A stretch of DNA of 64,000 nucleotides from Inquilinus ginsengisoli_B (GTDB taxonomy: Bacteria > Pseudomonadota > Alphaproteobacteria > DSM-16000 > Inquilinaceae), in the NCBI RefSeq assembly GCF_050434925.1, contig NZ_JBNDJK010000001.1, positions 8,122,001 through 8,186,000 of the forward strand. The letters are read 5' to 3'. The position numbers and the translations under genes were made by a program. The notes beneath the pieces are model-generated. The model was given only the letters and a program-made list of their open reading frames with translations. It did not search any database and had not been told where the DNA came from. Shown here one piece after another: positions 42,309 to 50,443 of this stretch (the stretch's first letter is position 1; each line of letters opens with the position of its first letter).

Positions 42309-42328
42309 TCGTAGGATTGTCAACAATC
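42309..42328 (-). promoter_or_regulatory. GntR-type operator/promoter, copy 1 (upstream of the FAD oxidoreductase)
   Basis: On the minus strand this reads GATTGTTGACAATCCTACGA. GATTGT-TG-ACAATC is a 14-bp palindrome (42315-42328), and TTGACA inside it can serve as the -35. An identical 20-bp copy lies at 44379-44398 on the plus strand. The palindrome overlaps the last codons of the argE-like gene (stop at 42327-42329). The FCD-GntR encoded at 40211 is the likely binder. The -10 sequence is not clear. Confidence 0.75.
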
Positions 42329-43475
42329 ATAACGAAAGATGAGGCAGCAGTCGTCCCAGCATGGCGACGCCCGAGGCCAGCTCGGCCCGGGTGATGAACT
42401 CGTCCGGCTTGTGCGCCCGGTCGATGTCGCCCGGGCCGCAGACGATCGCGGGCACGCCGGCCTGCTGGTACAGGCCGGCCTCGGTGCCGAAGCTGACCGC
42501 GGCCTGCCGGGGCTGCCCCGAGATCGCCTCGGCCAGCGCCGCCAGCGGATGGTCGTCGGCGAGGTCGAGCGCCGGGTAGAGGGCCAGGGTCTCGCTGTCG
42601 ACCGCGACCGATCGCCCCTCGGCCCGCAGTGCCGCCACCCGGCCTGCGGCGAAGCGCGCGATCGGCCGCCACAGCCCGGCCGGGTCGGTGCCCGGGATGG
42701 CGCGGGCCTCGAGGTCGAAAACGCATTCGGCCGGCACGACGTTGACCCCGGTGCCGCCGGAGACGAGTCCGACCTGCAGGGTCGAGACCGGCGGCGCGAA
42801 GCGGTCGTCGAACGGGCCCTCCACCTCGATCCGCCGGGCCTCGTCCTGCAGCTTCAGCATCAGTTCCGCCGCCAGGTGGATTGCGTTGTCGGCCAGATCG
42901 GGGCGCGAGGAATGGCCGGCGCGGCCGCGCACGCGGACCCGCTGGGCGATCTTGCCCTTGTGCCGCAGCACGGGCCGAAGCCCGGTCGGTTCGCCGACGA
43001 TGCAGCCGGATGGCGAAGCGCACAGCTGCGGCAGCCGGTCGATCAGATGGCGCACGCCGACGCAGCCGACCTCCTCATCATAGGACAGGGCGATGTGCAC
43101 CGGCCGCTTCAGCCGGGCCGCGACCAGGGCCGGCACGGCGGCCAGCACGCAGGCGACGAAGCCCTTCATGTCGACCGCGCCGCGGCCGAACAGCCGGTCG
43201 CCGTCACGGCGCAGGGCGAAGGGGTGTCCGGTCCAGCCCTCCGGCGCCGCCGGCACCACGTCGAGATGGGCCGACAGGATGATGCCCGGCACCTCCGCCG
43301 GGCCGATGGTGGCGAACAGGTTGGCCCGGTCGCCCTCCGGCCCCGGCAGCACCATGGCCGTCACGCCATGCGCCGCAAGATATGCGCGGACATGGTCGAC
43401 GATCGCGCCGTTCGGGGTGCGGCAGACGGACGGGATCGCCACCAGATCCGCCAGAATCTCCTCGACCGGTTTCAT
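42327..43475 (-). CDS. Acetylornithine deacetylase-like M20 metallohydrolase
   Basis: This 382-aa M20/ArgE-family enzyme has metal-binding LSAHLDVVPA (His, Asp) near residue 70, GRGAVDMKGF (Asp bridging), SYDEEVGCVG (catalytic Glu pair) and VGEPTG. KGKIAQRVRVRGRAGHSSRPDLADNAIH is the dimerisation-domain entry, and the final His is in IDRAHKPDEF. The length matches ArgE, and the ArgE-specific pattern FGTEAGLYQQAGVPAIVCGPG is present. In this cluster it probably deacylates an imported N-acyl amino acid rather than serving arginine biosynthesis. The start at 43475 follows the ribosome-binding AGGAGGT in a favourable position. Confidence 0.88.
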   Translation of the reverse strand: MKPVEEILADLVAIPSVCRTPNGAIVDHVRAYLAAHGVTAMVLPGPEGDRANLFATIGPAEVPGIILSAHLDVVPAAPEGWTGHPFALRRDGDRLFGRGAVDMKGFVACVLAAVPALVAARLKRPVHIALSYDEEVGCVGVRHLIDRLPQLCASPSGCIVGEPTGLRPVLRHKGKIAQRVRVRGRAGHSSRPDLADNAIHLAAELMLKLQDEARRIEVEGPFDDRFAPPVSTLQVGLVSGGTGVNVVPAECVFDLEARAIPGTDPAGLWRPIARFAAGRVAALRAEGRSVAVDSETLALYPALDLADDHPLAALAEAISGQPRQAAVSFGTEAGLYQQAGVPAIVCGPGDIDRAHKPDEFITRAELASGVAMLGRLLPHLSL

Positions 43476-43680
43476 CCCGTACCTCCTGCCGTTGCGTTGC
43501 CATCCTGCCCCGCCGCGTCGAAGCGGTCGCGTCGAAGGAGGGAGGCGGATCGGCATGTCGTGCCAGCAGGCCGGCCGCAAACGGCATGATCGCCCCGGCA
43601 ATGCGCCATGCAGGGGGCTGGCCGTGCGGCCTACCCCTTCTAGGATGGCCCGATCGCGCAACCCATGAAAGCGACCGGAC

Positions 43681-44346
43681 ATGGCTCTGAGACCGAAATA
43701 CGTCACCTTCGACTGCTACGGCACCCTGATCTATTTCGAGATGGCGCCGGCGGCCCGCCGGATCTATGCCGACCGGGTCGACGCATCGCGGCTGGATGCC
43801 TTCTGCGCCGATTTCTCGGCCTATCGCCTGGACGAGGTGCTGGGCGCCTGGAAGCCCTATTTCGAGGTCGTGCGCAACGCGCTGGAGCGCAGCTGCAAGC
43901 TGTGGCAGGTGCCGTTCCGGGAGGCGGATGCCCAGGCGATCTACGACGCCATCCCGGGCTGGGGACCGCACCCTGACGTGCCGGAGGCGCTGGCCAAGGT
44001 CGCCACGCGCATCCCGCTGGTGATCCTGTCGAACTCCATGACCGACCTGATCCCGCACAACGTGGCCAGGCTCGGCGCGCCGTTCCATGCCGCCTACACG
44101 GCGCAGGAGGCCCAGGCCTACAAGCCGCGGATGCGGGCCTTTGAATACATGTTCGACCAGCTCGGCTGCGGGCCGGAGGACGTGCTGCATTGCTCGTCCA
44201 GCTTCCGCTACGACCTGATGACCGCGCACGACCTGCGCATCACCAACAAGGTGTTCGTGAACCGCGGGCACGAGCCGCCCAACCCCTATTACGGCTGTCA
44301 CGAGATCAAGGACATCCGCGGCCTGCCCGGCCTGCTCGGGCTGTAA
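43681..44346 (+). CDS. Haloacid dehalogenase type II-like hydrolase
   Basis: This 221-aa HAD hydrolase has motif I in TFDCYGTLI (nucleophile Asp10), motif II in VILSNSM and the motif III lysine in EAQAYKPRM. The spacing matches haloacid dehalogenase type II (L-2-haloacid dehalogenase) proteins. The usual HVASDxxG segment is replaced by HCSSSFRYDLMTA, so the true substrate may be a phosphate ester. It is transcribed divergently from the argE-like gene across a 205-bp gap in which I see no operator, and it lies upstream of the transporter. Confidence 0.83.
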   Translation: MALRPKYVTFDCYGTLIYFEMAPAARRIYADRVDASRLDAFCADFSAYRLDEVLGAWKPYFEVVRNALERSCKLWQVPFREADAQAIYDAIPGWGPHPDVPEALAKVATRIPLVILSNSMTDLIPHNVARLGAPFHAAYTAQEAQAYKPRMRAFEYMFDQLGCGPEDVLHCSSSFRYDLMTAHDLRITNKVFVNRGHEPPNPYYGCHEIKDIRGLPGLLGL

Positions 44347-44378
44347 GCAGATCCAGAAGGGGGCATCGTCTTCATTAA

Positions 44379-44398
44379 GATTGTTGACAATCCTACGA
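44379..44398 (+). promoter_or_regulatory. GntR-type operator/promoter, copy 2 (upstream of the transporter)
   Basis: GATTGTTGACAATCCTACGA is an exact 20-bp match, in opposite orientation, to the operator at 42309-42328. The palindrome is GATTGT-TG-ACAATC, and the embedded TTGACA (44384-44389) may be the -35 with a weak CATCAT -10 sixteen bases on (44406-44411). It lies 158 bp before the binding-protein ATG and marks the second transcription unit of the same regulon. Confidence 0.75.
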
Positions 44399-44549
44399 CT
44401 GTCGCCATCATACCGGACGGGAACCTGGGCATCGCGGCACCAGCGGCTGCGAGGGGCGACGCGGAACACCGCGCGTCCGGGATGCCCCGGCATCAGAACA
44501 ACCAGGGGAGCTCGGGATCGGTGATCCCGCACAACAGAGGGACGGCGGC

Positions 44550-46163
44550 ATGACGAAGATCAGCGATTTCGAAGCGATGCGCCCCGCCGAGCGCCGGCGG
44601 GTCGTCGACGCGCTGCGCGGCGGCGCCACGCGACGCGACGTGCTGGGCATGCTGGGGATGGCCGGCATGGGCCTGGCCGCGGGCGGATCGGTGTTCGCTC
44701 AGGCCGGCCGGGCGCTGGCCGACACGCCGAAGCGCGGCGGCAGCATCCGCGTCGCCGGCTACACCAGCTCGACCGCCGACACGCTCGACCCGGCCAAGCA
44801 GACGGCGGCGACCGACTATGTCCGCTGCAACCTGTTCTACAACAAGCTGACCCGGATCGACGAAGCCGGCGAGCCGCAGCCGGAGCTGGCGGAGGCGATC
44901 GACAACGACAAGGCCACGGTCTGGACCTTCAAGCTGCGCAAGGGCGTCACCTTCCACGACGGCAAGGCCCTCACGGCTGAGGACGTGGTCTATTCGCTGA
45001 AGCGCCATCTCGACCCCGAGGTCGGCAGCAAGGCCAAGGCTCTGGCATCGGCGATGGAGGAGATCAGCGCGACCGGGCCGAACGAGGTCCGCATCAGGCT
45101 GTCGGGTCCGAACGCCGATTTCCCGGTGATCCTGGGCACCGCCCATTTCCACATCGTCAAGGACGGCACCACGGACTTCTCCACCGCGGTCGGCACCGGC
45201 CCGTTCAAGTGCCAGGAGTTCACGCCCGGCGTGCGCTCGGTCGCGGTGCGCAACGACGGCTACTGGCGCGACGGCCCCTGGCTCGACCAGATCGAGTTCT
45301 TCGGCCTGGCCGATGAGAGCGCCCGGGTCAATGCGCTGCTCTCGGGCGACGTGCAGCTGGCCTCGACCATCAATCCGCGCTCGGTCAAGCAACTGCAGGA
45401 CACCGGCGCCTTCGGCGTCCTGAACACCAGCGCCGGCAACTACACCAACCTGATCATGCGCCTGGACGCGGCGCCGGGCAGCAGCCCGGACTTCGTCCTG
45501 GGCATGAAGAGCCTGATCAACCGCGAGCAGATCAAGTCGGCGATCTATCGCGGCTATGCCGAGATCGCCAACGACCACCCGATCCCGTCCTCGAACCGAT
45601 TCTACGCCAAGGACATCCCGCAGCGGCCCTTCGACCCGGACCAGGCCAAGTTCCACTTCCAGAAGGCCGGGGTGCTGGGCACGACGGTCCCGGTCGTCGC
45701 CTCGCCCGCCGCCGACAATTCGGTGGAGATGGCGGTGCTGCTGCAGCAGGAGGCGCAGAAGATCGGGCTGACGCTGGACGTGCAGCGGGTGCCGTCGGAC
45801 GGCTTCTGGTCGAACTACTGGATGAAGTCGCCGGTCGGCTTCGGCAACATCAACCCGCGGCCGACCGCCGACCTGCTGCTGACGCTGTTCTACAAGTCGG
45901 ACGCGCCCTGGAACGAATCCGGCTGGAAGGACGGCCAGTTCGACCAGTTGCTGGTCGCCGCCCGGGCCGAGACCGATGAGGACAAGCGCCGGCAGATGTA
46001 TCACGACCTGCAGGTGATGGTGCGCGACGGGTCCGGCGTCGCCATCCCGACCTTCATCAGCAACCTCGACGCCTATGCCAGCAATCTGAAAGGCCTGAAG
46101 CCGATGCCGACCGGCGCCCTGATGGGCTACGGCTTCGGCGAGTATGTCTGGCTGGACGGCTAG
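44550..46163 (+). CDS. ABC transporter substrate-binding protein, family 5, Tat-type signal
   Basis: This 537-aa peptide/nickel-type binding protein starts with MTKISDFEAMRPAERRR and a twin-arginine-like GATRRDVLGMLGMAGMGLAAG (residues 26-46), then a cleavage region ending ALAD. Family 5 motifs include TLDPAKQTAATDYVRCNLFYNKL and VWTFKLRKGVTFHDGKALTAEDV. A good Shine-Dalgarno (GAGGGA) precedes the ATG. It is followed by two permeases and a fused ATPase, though a 250-bp gap with a GC-rich repeat intervenes. Its partners, an amine oxidase and a deacetylase, suggest an N-modified amine or amino acid as ligand. Confidence 0.92.
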   Translation: MTKISDFEAMRPAERRRVVDALRGGATRRDVLGMLGMAGMGLAAGGSVFAQAGRALADTPKRGGSIRVAGYTSSTADTLDPAKQTAATDYVRCNLFYNKLTRIDEAGEPQPELAEAIDNDKATVWTFKLRKGVTFHDGKALTAEDVVYSLKRHLDPEVGSKAKALASAMEEISATGPNEVRIRLSGPNADFPVILGTAHFHIVKDGTTDFSTAVGTGPFKCQEFTPGVRSVAVRNDGYWRDGPWLDQIEFFGLADESARVNALLSGDVQLASTINPRSVKQLQDTGAFGVLNTSAGNYTNLIMRLDAAPGSSPDFVLGMKSLINREQIKSAIYRGYAEIANDHPIPSSNRFYAKDIPQRPFDPDQAKFHFQKAGVLGTTVPVVASPAADNSVEMAVLLQQEAQKIGLTLDVQRVPSDGFWSNYWMKSPVGFGNINPRPTADLLLTLFYKSDAPWNESGWKDGQFDQLLVAARAETDEDKRRQMYHDLQVMVRDGSGVAIPTFISNLDAYASNLKGLKPMPTGALMGYGFGEYVWLDG

Positions 46164-46204
46164 CCCGGATGATGATGGGCCGATCCCCGAGGTGGAACCT
46201 CAAC

Positions 46205-46375
46205 GAGTCCCCCCTCCCCTTGCGGGAGGGGGGCAGGGGGAGGGGTCTGCGCGCGTCCGCGCGCGAATGGGCAGGGCACCAAACTCACCGTCCGTGCCGG
46301 TTTGCGACAGTCTGGGCCAGCTTGAGCCGAGAGAACCCCCTCCCCCTATCCCCCTCCCGCAAGGGGAGGGGGGAC
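46205..46375. repeat. GC-rich palindromic repeat, copy B
   Basis: This 171-bp unit is bounded by GAGTCCCCCCTCCC and GGGAGGGGGGAC. It has the same architecture as copy A but the opposite internal orientation: the GCGCGCGTCCGCGCGC core lies near the left arm. It shares with copy C (in reverse complement) the interior stretch around CCGGTTTGCGACAGTCTGG. It lies between the binding-protein gene and its permeases and leaves the operon intact. Nothing else is visible in 46164-46413. Confidence 0.85.
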
Positions 46376-46413
46376 AAAAAGGATCAGTCGCTCCCGATTC
46401 CGGGGACCAGGCG

Positions 46414-47370
46414 ATGAACGCCCAGATCGCGAAGCTGGTCGGGGGGCGGCTGGTCGTCGCGGCATTGACCCTGGTCTTCGTCGCCGTGGTGGTGTTCGCC
46501 GCCACCCAGCTGCTGCCGGGCGACGTGGCGCAGGCGATCCTGGGCCAGAGCGCGACGCCGGAGGCGGTGGCCGGCCTGCGCACCGCGCTGGGCCTGGACC
46601 AGCCGGCGGCGCAGCGCTTCCTCGCCTGGCTCGGCGGGATGCTGACCGGCGACCCGGGCGTGTCGCTGGTCAGCCGCCAGCCGATCGGCCCGCTGATCGG
46701 CACCCGCCTCGCCAGCTCGCTGCTGCTGGCCGCCATCGTCGCCGCCGTGGCGGTGCCGCTGGCGTTGGCGATCGGCATCACCTCCGCCGTCTGGCGCGGC
46801 TCGCTCTACGACCGGGTGGTGGCCACCGCCACCATCTCGGTCGTGGCGGTGCCGGAGTTCCTGGTGGCCACCGTCGCCGTGCTCATCTTCGCGGTGCATC
46901 TGCACTGGCTGCCGGCGCTGTCCTTCGTCCCGGCCCACGCCACGTCGCTGCAGTTCCTGCGCGCCATGGCCATGCCGGTGCTGAGCCTGAGCTTCGTGGT
47001 GGTGGCGCAGATGGCGCGCATGACCCGGGCCGCGGTGATCGAGACGCTGCGGTCGCCCTATGTCGAGATGGCGGCGCTGAAGGGCGCCAGCCCGGCACGG
47101 ATCGTGCTGCGCCACGCGCTGCCGAATGCGGTCGGCGCCATCGCCAACGCGGTGGCGCTGAGCCTGTCCTACCTGCTGGGCGGCGTGATCATCGTCGAGA
47201 CCATCTTCAACTATCCGGGCATCGCCAAGCTGATGGTCGACAGCGTCGCCATGCGCGACATGCCGGTGGTGCAGTCCTGCGCCATGGTGTTCTGGGCGGT
47301 CTATCTGCTGCTGGTCACCGCCGCCGACATCGCCGCGATCCTGTCCAACCCGAAGCTGCGCCACCGATGA
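46414..47370 (+). CDS. ABC transporter permease, DppB-like
   Basis: This 318-aa permease has a first helix at about residues 10-32 and the DppB-type LLPGDVAQAILGQSATPEAV motif, then the loop PYVEMAALKGASPARIVLRH (about residues 214-233). The ATG at 46414 was chosen as the first in-frame start after the repeat unit that contributes non-coding extension upstream. It overlaps the following DppC-like gene by four bases. This is the second peptide-type transporter in the window and is distinct in sequence from the one at 28493-29413. Confidence 0.9.
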   Translation: MNAQIAKLVGGRLVVAALTLVFVAVVVFAATQLLPGDVAQAILGQSATPEAVAGLRTALGLDQPAAQRFLAWLGGMLTGDPGVSLVSRQPIGPLIGTRLASSLLLAAIVAAVAVPLALAIGITSAVWRGSLYDRVVATATISVVAVPEFLVATVAVLIFAVHLHWLPALSFVPAHATSLQFLRAMAMPVLSLSFVVVAQMARMTRAAVIETLRSPYVEMAALKGASPARIVLRHALPNAVGAIANAVALSLSYLLGGVIIVETIFNYPGIAKLMVDSVAMRDMPVVQSCAMVFWAVYLLLVTAADIAAILSNPKLRHR

Positions 47371-48224
47371 CCCAGCCAGTCCTCGAGGATGGAGAGCTGC
47401 CCCGGCGCAAGCCGCGCCGTCTGCGCCTGTCCCCAGCCGGAGTGATCGGCGCCGCGATCGTGCTGGCTGCGATCGCCGTCGCGGCCTTCGGCTGGGCCTT
47501 CGCCCCCTATGATGCCGGGGCGGTGATCGACACCGAGGTGTTCAAGCCGATCGGCGCCGCCTTCCCGCTGGGCACCGACTATCTCGGCCGCGACATGCTG
47601 AGCCGGGTCCTGCTCGGCGCCCGCTACACCGTCGGCATCGCCGGCCTTGCCACCCTGCTGGCCTGCGCCGCCGGCGTCTGCCTGGGCCTGTTCGCCGCCG
47701 CGGTCGGCGGCTGGCCCGACGCGATCCTGAGCCGGACGCTCGACGCCCTGACCTCGATCCCGAGCAAGATGCTGGCGCTGGTGCTGGTGGCGGGCCTCGG
47801 CTCCTCCACCCCGATCCTGGTGCTGACCCTGGCCTTCATCTACCTGCCGGGCTGCTTCCGCATCACCCGGGCGCTCGGCGTCAACATCGCGGCAGAGGAT
47901 TTCGTCCTGGCCGCCCGCGCCCGCGGCGAGCGCACCGGATACATCATGATGCAGGAGGTGCTGCCGAACATGGTCGGGCCGATCCTGGCGGATTTCGGGC
48001 TGCGCTTCGTCTTCGTCGTGCTGCTGCTGAGCAGCCTGAGCTTCCTCGGCCTCGGCGTGCAGCCGCCGAACGCCGATTGGGGGTCGCTGGTGCGCGAGAA
48101 CATCTCGGGGCTGAGCGAGGGCGCACCGGCCGTGATCATGCCGGCCATCGCCATCGCGGTGCTGACCATCGGCGTCAACCTGCTGATCGACAGCCTGCCC
48201 GGCCGTCGCCGCGAGGGGCATTGA
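47367..48224 (+). CDS. ABC transporter permease, DppC-like
   Basis: This 285-aa permease has a basic cytoplasmic N-terminus (RRKPRRLRL), a first helix around residues 25-48 and the family motif GTDYLGRDMLSRVLLGARYTV. The EAA loop is EDFVLAARARGERTGYIMMQ and the C-terminal motif is SLSFLGLGVQPPNADWG. It ends one base before the start of the ATPase gene. Together with the preceding permease it forms the channel for the transporter whose binding protein is at 44550. Confidence 0.9.
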   Translation: MTQPVLEDGELPRRKPRRLRLSPAGVIGAAIVLAAIAVAAFGWAFAPYDAGAVIDTEVFKPIGAAFPLGTDYLGRDMLSRVLLGARYTVGIAGLATLLACAAGVCLGLFAAAVGGWPDAILSRTLDALTSIPSKMLALVLVAGLGSSTPILVLTLAFIYLPGCFRITRALGVNIAAEDFVLAARARGERTGYIMMQEVLPNMVGPILADFGLRFVFVVLLLSSLSFLGLGVQPPNADWGSLVRENISGLSEGAPAVIMPAIAIAVLTIGVNLLIDSLPGRRREGH

Positions 48225-48225
48225 G

Positions 48226-49872
48226 ATGAGCGCGACCGTCCAGGTCTCCGGGCTGCGCGTGACCGCCCGCACCGAGGAGGGCGGCGAGGCCGTGATCGTC
48301 GACGATGTCGGCTTCACCATCCGCCAGGGCGAGGTGCTGGCGCTGATCGGCGAATCCGGCTCCGGCAAGACCACGATCGCCCTGGCGACGATGGGCTATT
48401 GCCGCGGCGGCTGCCGCATCACCGGAGGCTCGGTCAATGTTTTCGGGCGCGAGATCCTGGCGCTCGACCGCAAGACCCTGCGCGGGCTGCGCGGCCGGCA
48501 GATCGCCTATATCGCGCAGAGCGCGGCAGCCGCGTTCAACCCGTCGCGCAGCATCATGGCGCAGGTGATCGAGAGCGCGCTGATCCACGGCACCATGACC
48601 GCCGAGGCCGCGCGGCAGAAGGCACGGCAGCTGTTCCGCGAGCTGGCCCTGCCCGACGCCGACCATATCGGCGACCGCTATCCGCACCAGGTCTCGGGCG
48701 GCCAGCTGCAGCGCCTGATGGCCGCCATGGCACTGATCAACGACCCGGAGCTGGTGATCTTCGACGAGCCGACCACGGCGCTGGACGTGACCACCCAGAT
48801 CGAGGTGCTGCGCGCCTTCAAGGCGGTGGTGCGGACCCGCAAGACCACGGGCATCTACGTGTCGCACGACCTCGCCGTGGTCGCCCAGATCGCCGACCGG
48901 ATCGCGGTGCTGCGCCACGGCCGGCTGCAGGAGACCGGCCCGACCGAGCGCCTGGTGACCGCGCCGGAGGATGGCTACACCCGCCAGCTGATCGCCGCCG
49001 CCACCCCGGCGCGGCGGACCCTCGGCGACGAGGCGGCGCCGGCCGAGGCGGCCCCGCTGCTGCGGGTCGAAGGGCTGCTCGCCGGCTTCGGCTCGGCCAG
49101 GCCGGGTGCTTTGCCGCCGGTCACGGCGCTGCAGGACATCGACCTGTCGATCCGGCGCGGCCGCACCCTCGGCGTGATCGGCGAATCCGGCAGCGGCAAG
49201 AGCACGCTGGCCCGGGTGATCGCCGGGCTGCTGCCGGCGGCGCGCGGCCGCATCCTGCTGGACGCCCAGGCGCTGCCGGCGACGCTGCAGGGCCGCAGCC
49301 GCGACCAGCTGCGCCGCATCCAGATCGTGTTCCAGAACGCCGACACGGCGCTGAACCCGGCCCGCACCGTGGCGCAGATCATCGCCCGGCCGCTGGCCTT
49401 CTACCACGGCCAGGGCGACCGCCAGCGCCGGCAGCGGCTGCACCGCCTGCTCGACCTGGTGCGCCTGCCCGCGGCGGTGGCCGACCGGCTGCCGGGCGAG
49501 CTGTCGGGCGGGCAGAAGCAGCGCGTCAACCTGGCCCGGGCGCTGGCCGCCGACCCCGAGCTGATCCTGTGCGACGAGGTCACCTCCGCCCTCGACACCG
49601 TGGTCGGCGAGGCGGTGCTGGACCTGCTGACCGAGCTGCAGCGCGAGCTCGGCGTCGCCCTGATGTTCATCAGCCACGACCTCGGCGTGGTCCGCTCGAT
49701 CAGCCACGAGGTGCTGGTGCTGCGCCACGGCCGCACCGTCGAGGCCGGCCCGACCGAGCAGGTGCTGCGCGCGCCGCAGGCCGCCTATACCAAGCTGCTG
49801 CTGGCCTCGGTGCCCGAGCTGCGGACGGGGTGGCTCGACGACGTCGGGGCGCGCGCCGTATCGGCTGCCTGA
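48226..49872 (+). CDS. Fused ABC transporter ATPase (DppD-DppF type)
   Basis: This 548-aa protein contains two ABC domains. Domain 1 has GESGSGKTTIALATMG, VSGGQLQRLMAAMAL and LVIFDEPTTALDVT. Domain 2 (from about 275) has GESGSGKSTLARVIAG, LSGGQKQRVNLARAL and LILCDEVTSALDTV. It is shorter than the fused ATPase of the first peptide cluster because the C-terminal oligopeptide-type extensions are reduced. It energises the transporter of this operon. A GC hairpin follows at 49929-49963. Confidence 0.9.
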   Translation: MSATVQVSGLRVTARTEEGGEAVIVDDVGFTIRQGEVLALIGESGSGKTTIALATMGYCRGGCRITGGSVNVFGREILALDRKTLRGLRGRQIAYIAQSAAAAFNPSRSIMAQVIESALIHGTMTAEAARQKARQLFRELALPDADHIGDRYPHQVSGGQLQRLMAAMALINDPELVIFDEPTTALDVTTQIEVLRAFKAVVRTRKTTGIYVSHDLAVVAQIADRIAVLRHGRLQETGPTERLVTAPEDGYTRQLIAAATPARRTLGDEAAPAEAAPLLRVEGLLAGFGSARPGALPPVTALQDIDLSIRRGRTLGVIGESGSGKSTLARVIAGLLPAARGRILLDAQALPATLQGRSRDQLRRIQIVFQNADTALNPARTVAQIIARPLAFYHGQGDRQRRQRLHRLLDLVRLPAAVADRLPGELSGGQKQRVNLARALAADPELILCDEVTSALDTVVGEAVLDLLTELQRELGVALMFISHDLGVVRSISHEVLVLRHGRTVEAGPTEQVLRAPQAAYTKLLLASVPELRTGWLDDVGARAVSAA

Positions 49873-49928
49873 TCGCGGGACACCCTGGTCCGCCGGCTTG
49901 GACCAAAGGACAACGGACCTAGTGCGGC

Positions 49929-49963
49929 GGGACCCGCCATACTCACCCGAACGGGCGGGTCCC
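49929..49963. terminator. GC hairpin after the second peptide-type transporter operon
   Basis: GGGACCCGCC (49929-49938) and GGCGGGTCCC (49954-49963) form a perfect 10-bp stem with a 15-nt loop between the ATPase stop and the next gene. There is no T-run after it, so intrinsic termination is possible but unproven; it could equally be a leader hairpin of the cupredoxin-like gene. Confidence 0.5.
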
Positions 49964-49998
49964 CCAGGATGGCCGCCGCAATGGGAGGGAGCCTGAAG

Positions 49999-50424
49999 AT
50001 GCGTGCACCGACGATCGCGGCGGCGGCCGCCCTGCTGCTGGCGCTTGGCATCGCCGCACCCGCTTCTGCCCAGTCCGGACTGACCACCCGCGCCACCAAT
50101 CTGGCGCCGCTGAAGCTGTCCTCCGGCCTGGCCTTCCCGGAGAAGCCCTACGAATTGGAGGCCGGCAAATACTATCGCTGGACGATCGAGGCCGACGGCA
50201 CCGCCGAACTGGCGATCGCCGCGCCGGAGTTCTTCCGCAACATCTGGATCAACGAGGTGGTGATCAACAAGATCGAGGTGCGGCCGCTGGGGCTGGATTC
50301 GATCGAGTTCGACGACGAGGGCTCCGCCACCATCTCCTTCGTGCCGATCCGCCCCGGCACCTTCACCTTCCACGCCCCCGGCACCGAGGCCGAAGGCATG
50401 CGCGGGACGTTCGTGGTCAAGTAG
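49999..50424 (+). CDS. Secreted cupredoxin-like protein lacking copper ligands
   Basis: This 141-aa protein has a Sec signal (MRAPTIAAAAALLLALGIAAPASA, cleavage near residue 25). The C-terminus has the cupredoxin-type ending PGTFTFHAPGTEAEGMRGTFVVK. In copper-binding members this region reads roughly C-x-G-H-x4-GM-x-G. Here the Cys and His positions are Ala and Thr while the Met is kept, so type-1 copper binding is unlikely. The start at 49999 was chosen for the GGAGGG at a good distance; an earlier ATG exists at 49969. It is a stand-alone gene with no linked copper genes. Confidence 0.65.
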   Translation: MRAPTIAAAAALLLALGIAAPASAQSGLTTRATNLAPLKLSSGLAFPEKPYELEAGKYYRWTIEADGTAELAIAAPEFFRNIWINEVVINKIEVRPLGLDSIEFDDEGSATISFVPIRPGTFTFHAPGTEAEGMRGTFVVK

Positions 50425-50443
50425 GGGCGTGGTGAAGTAGCCG

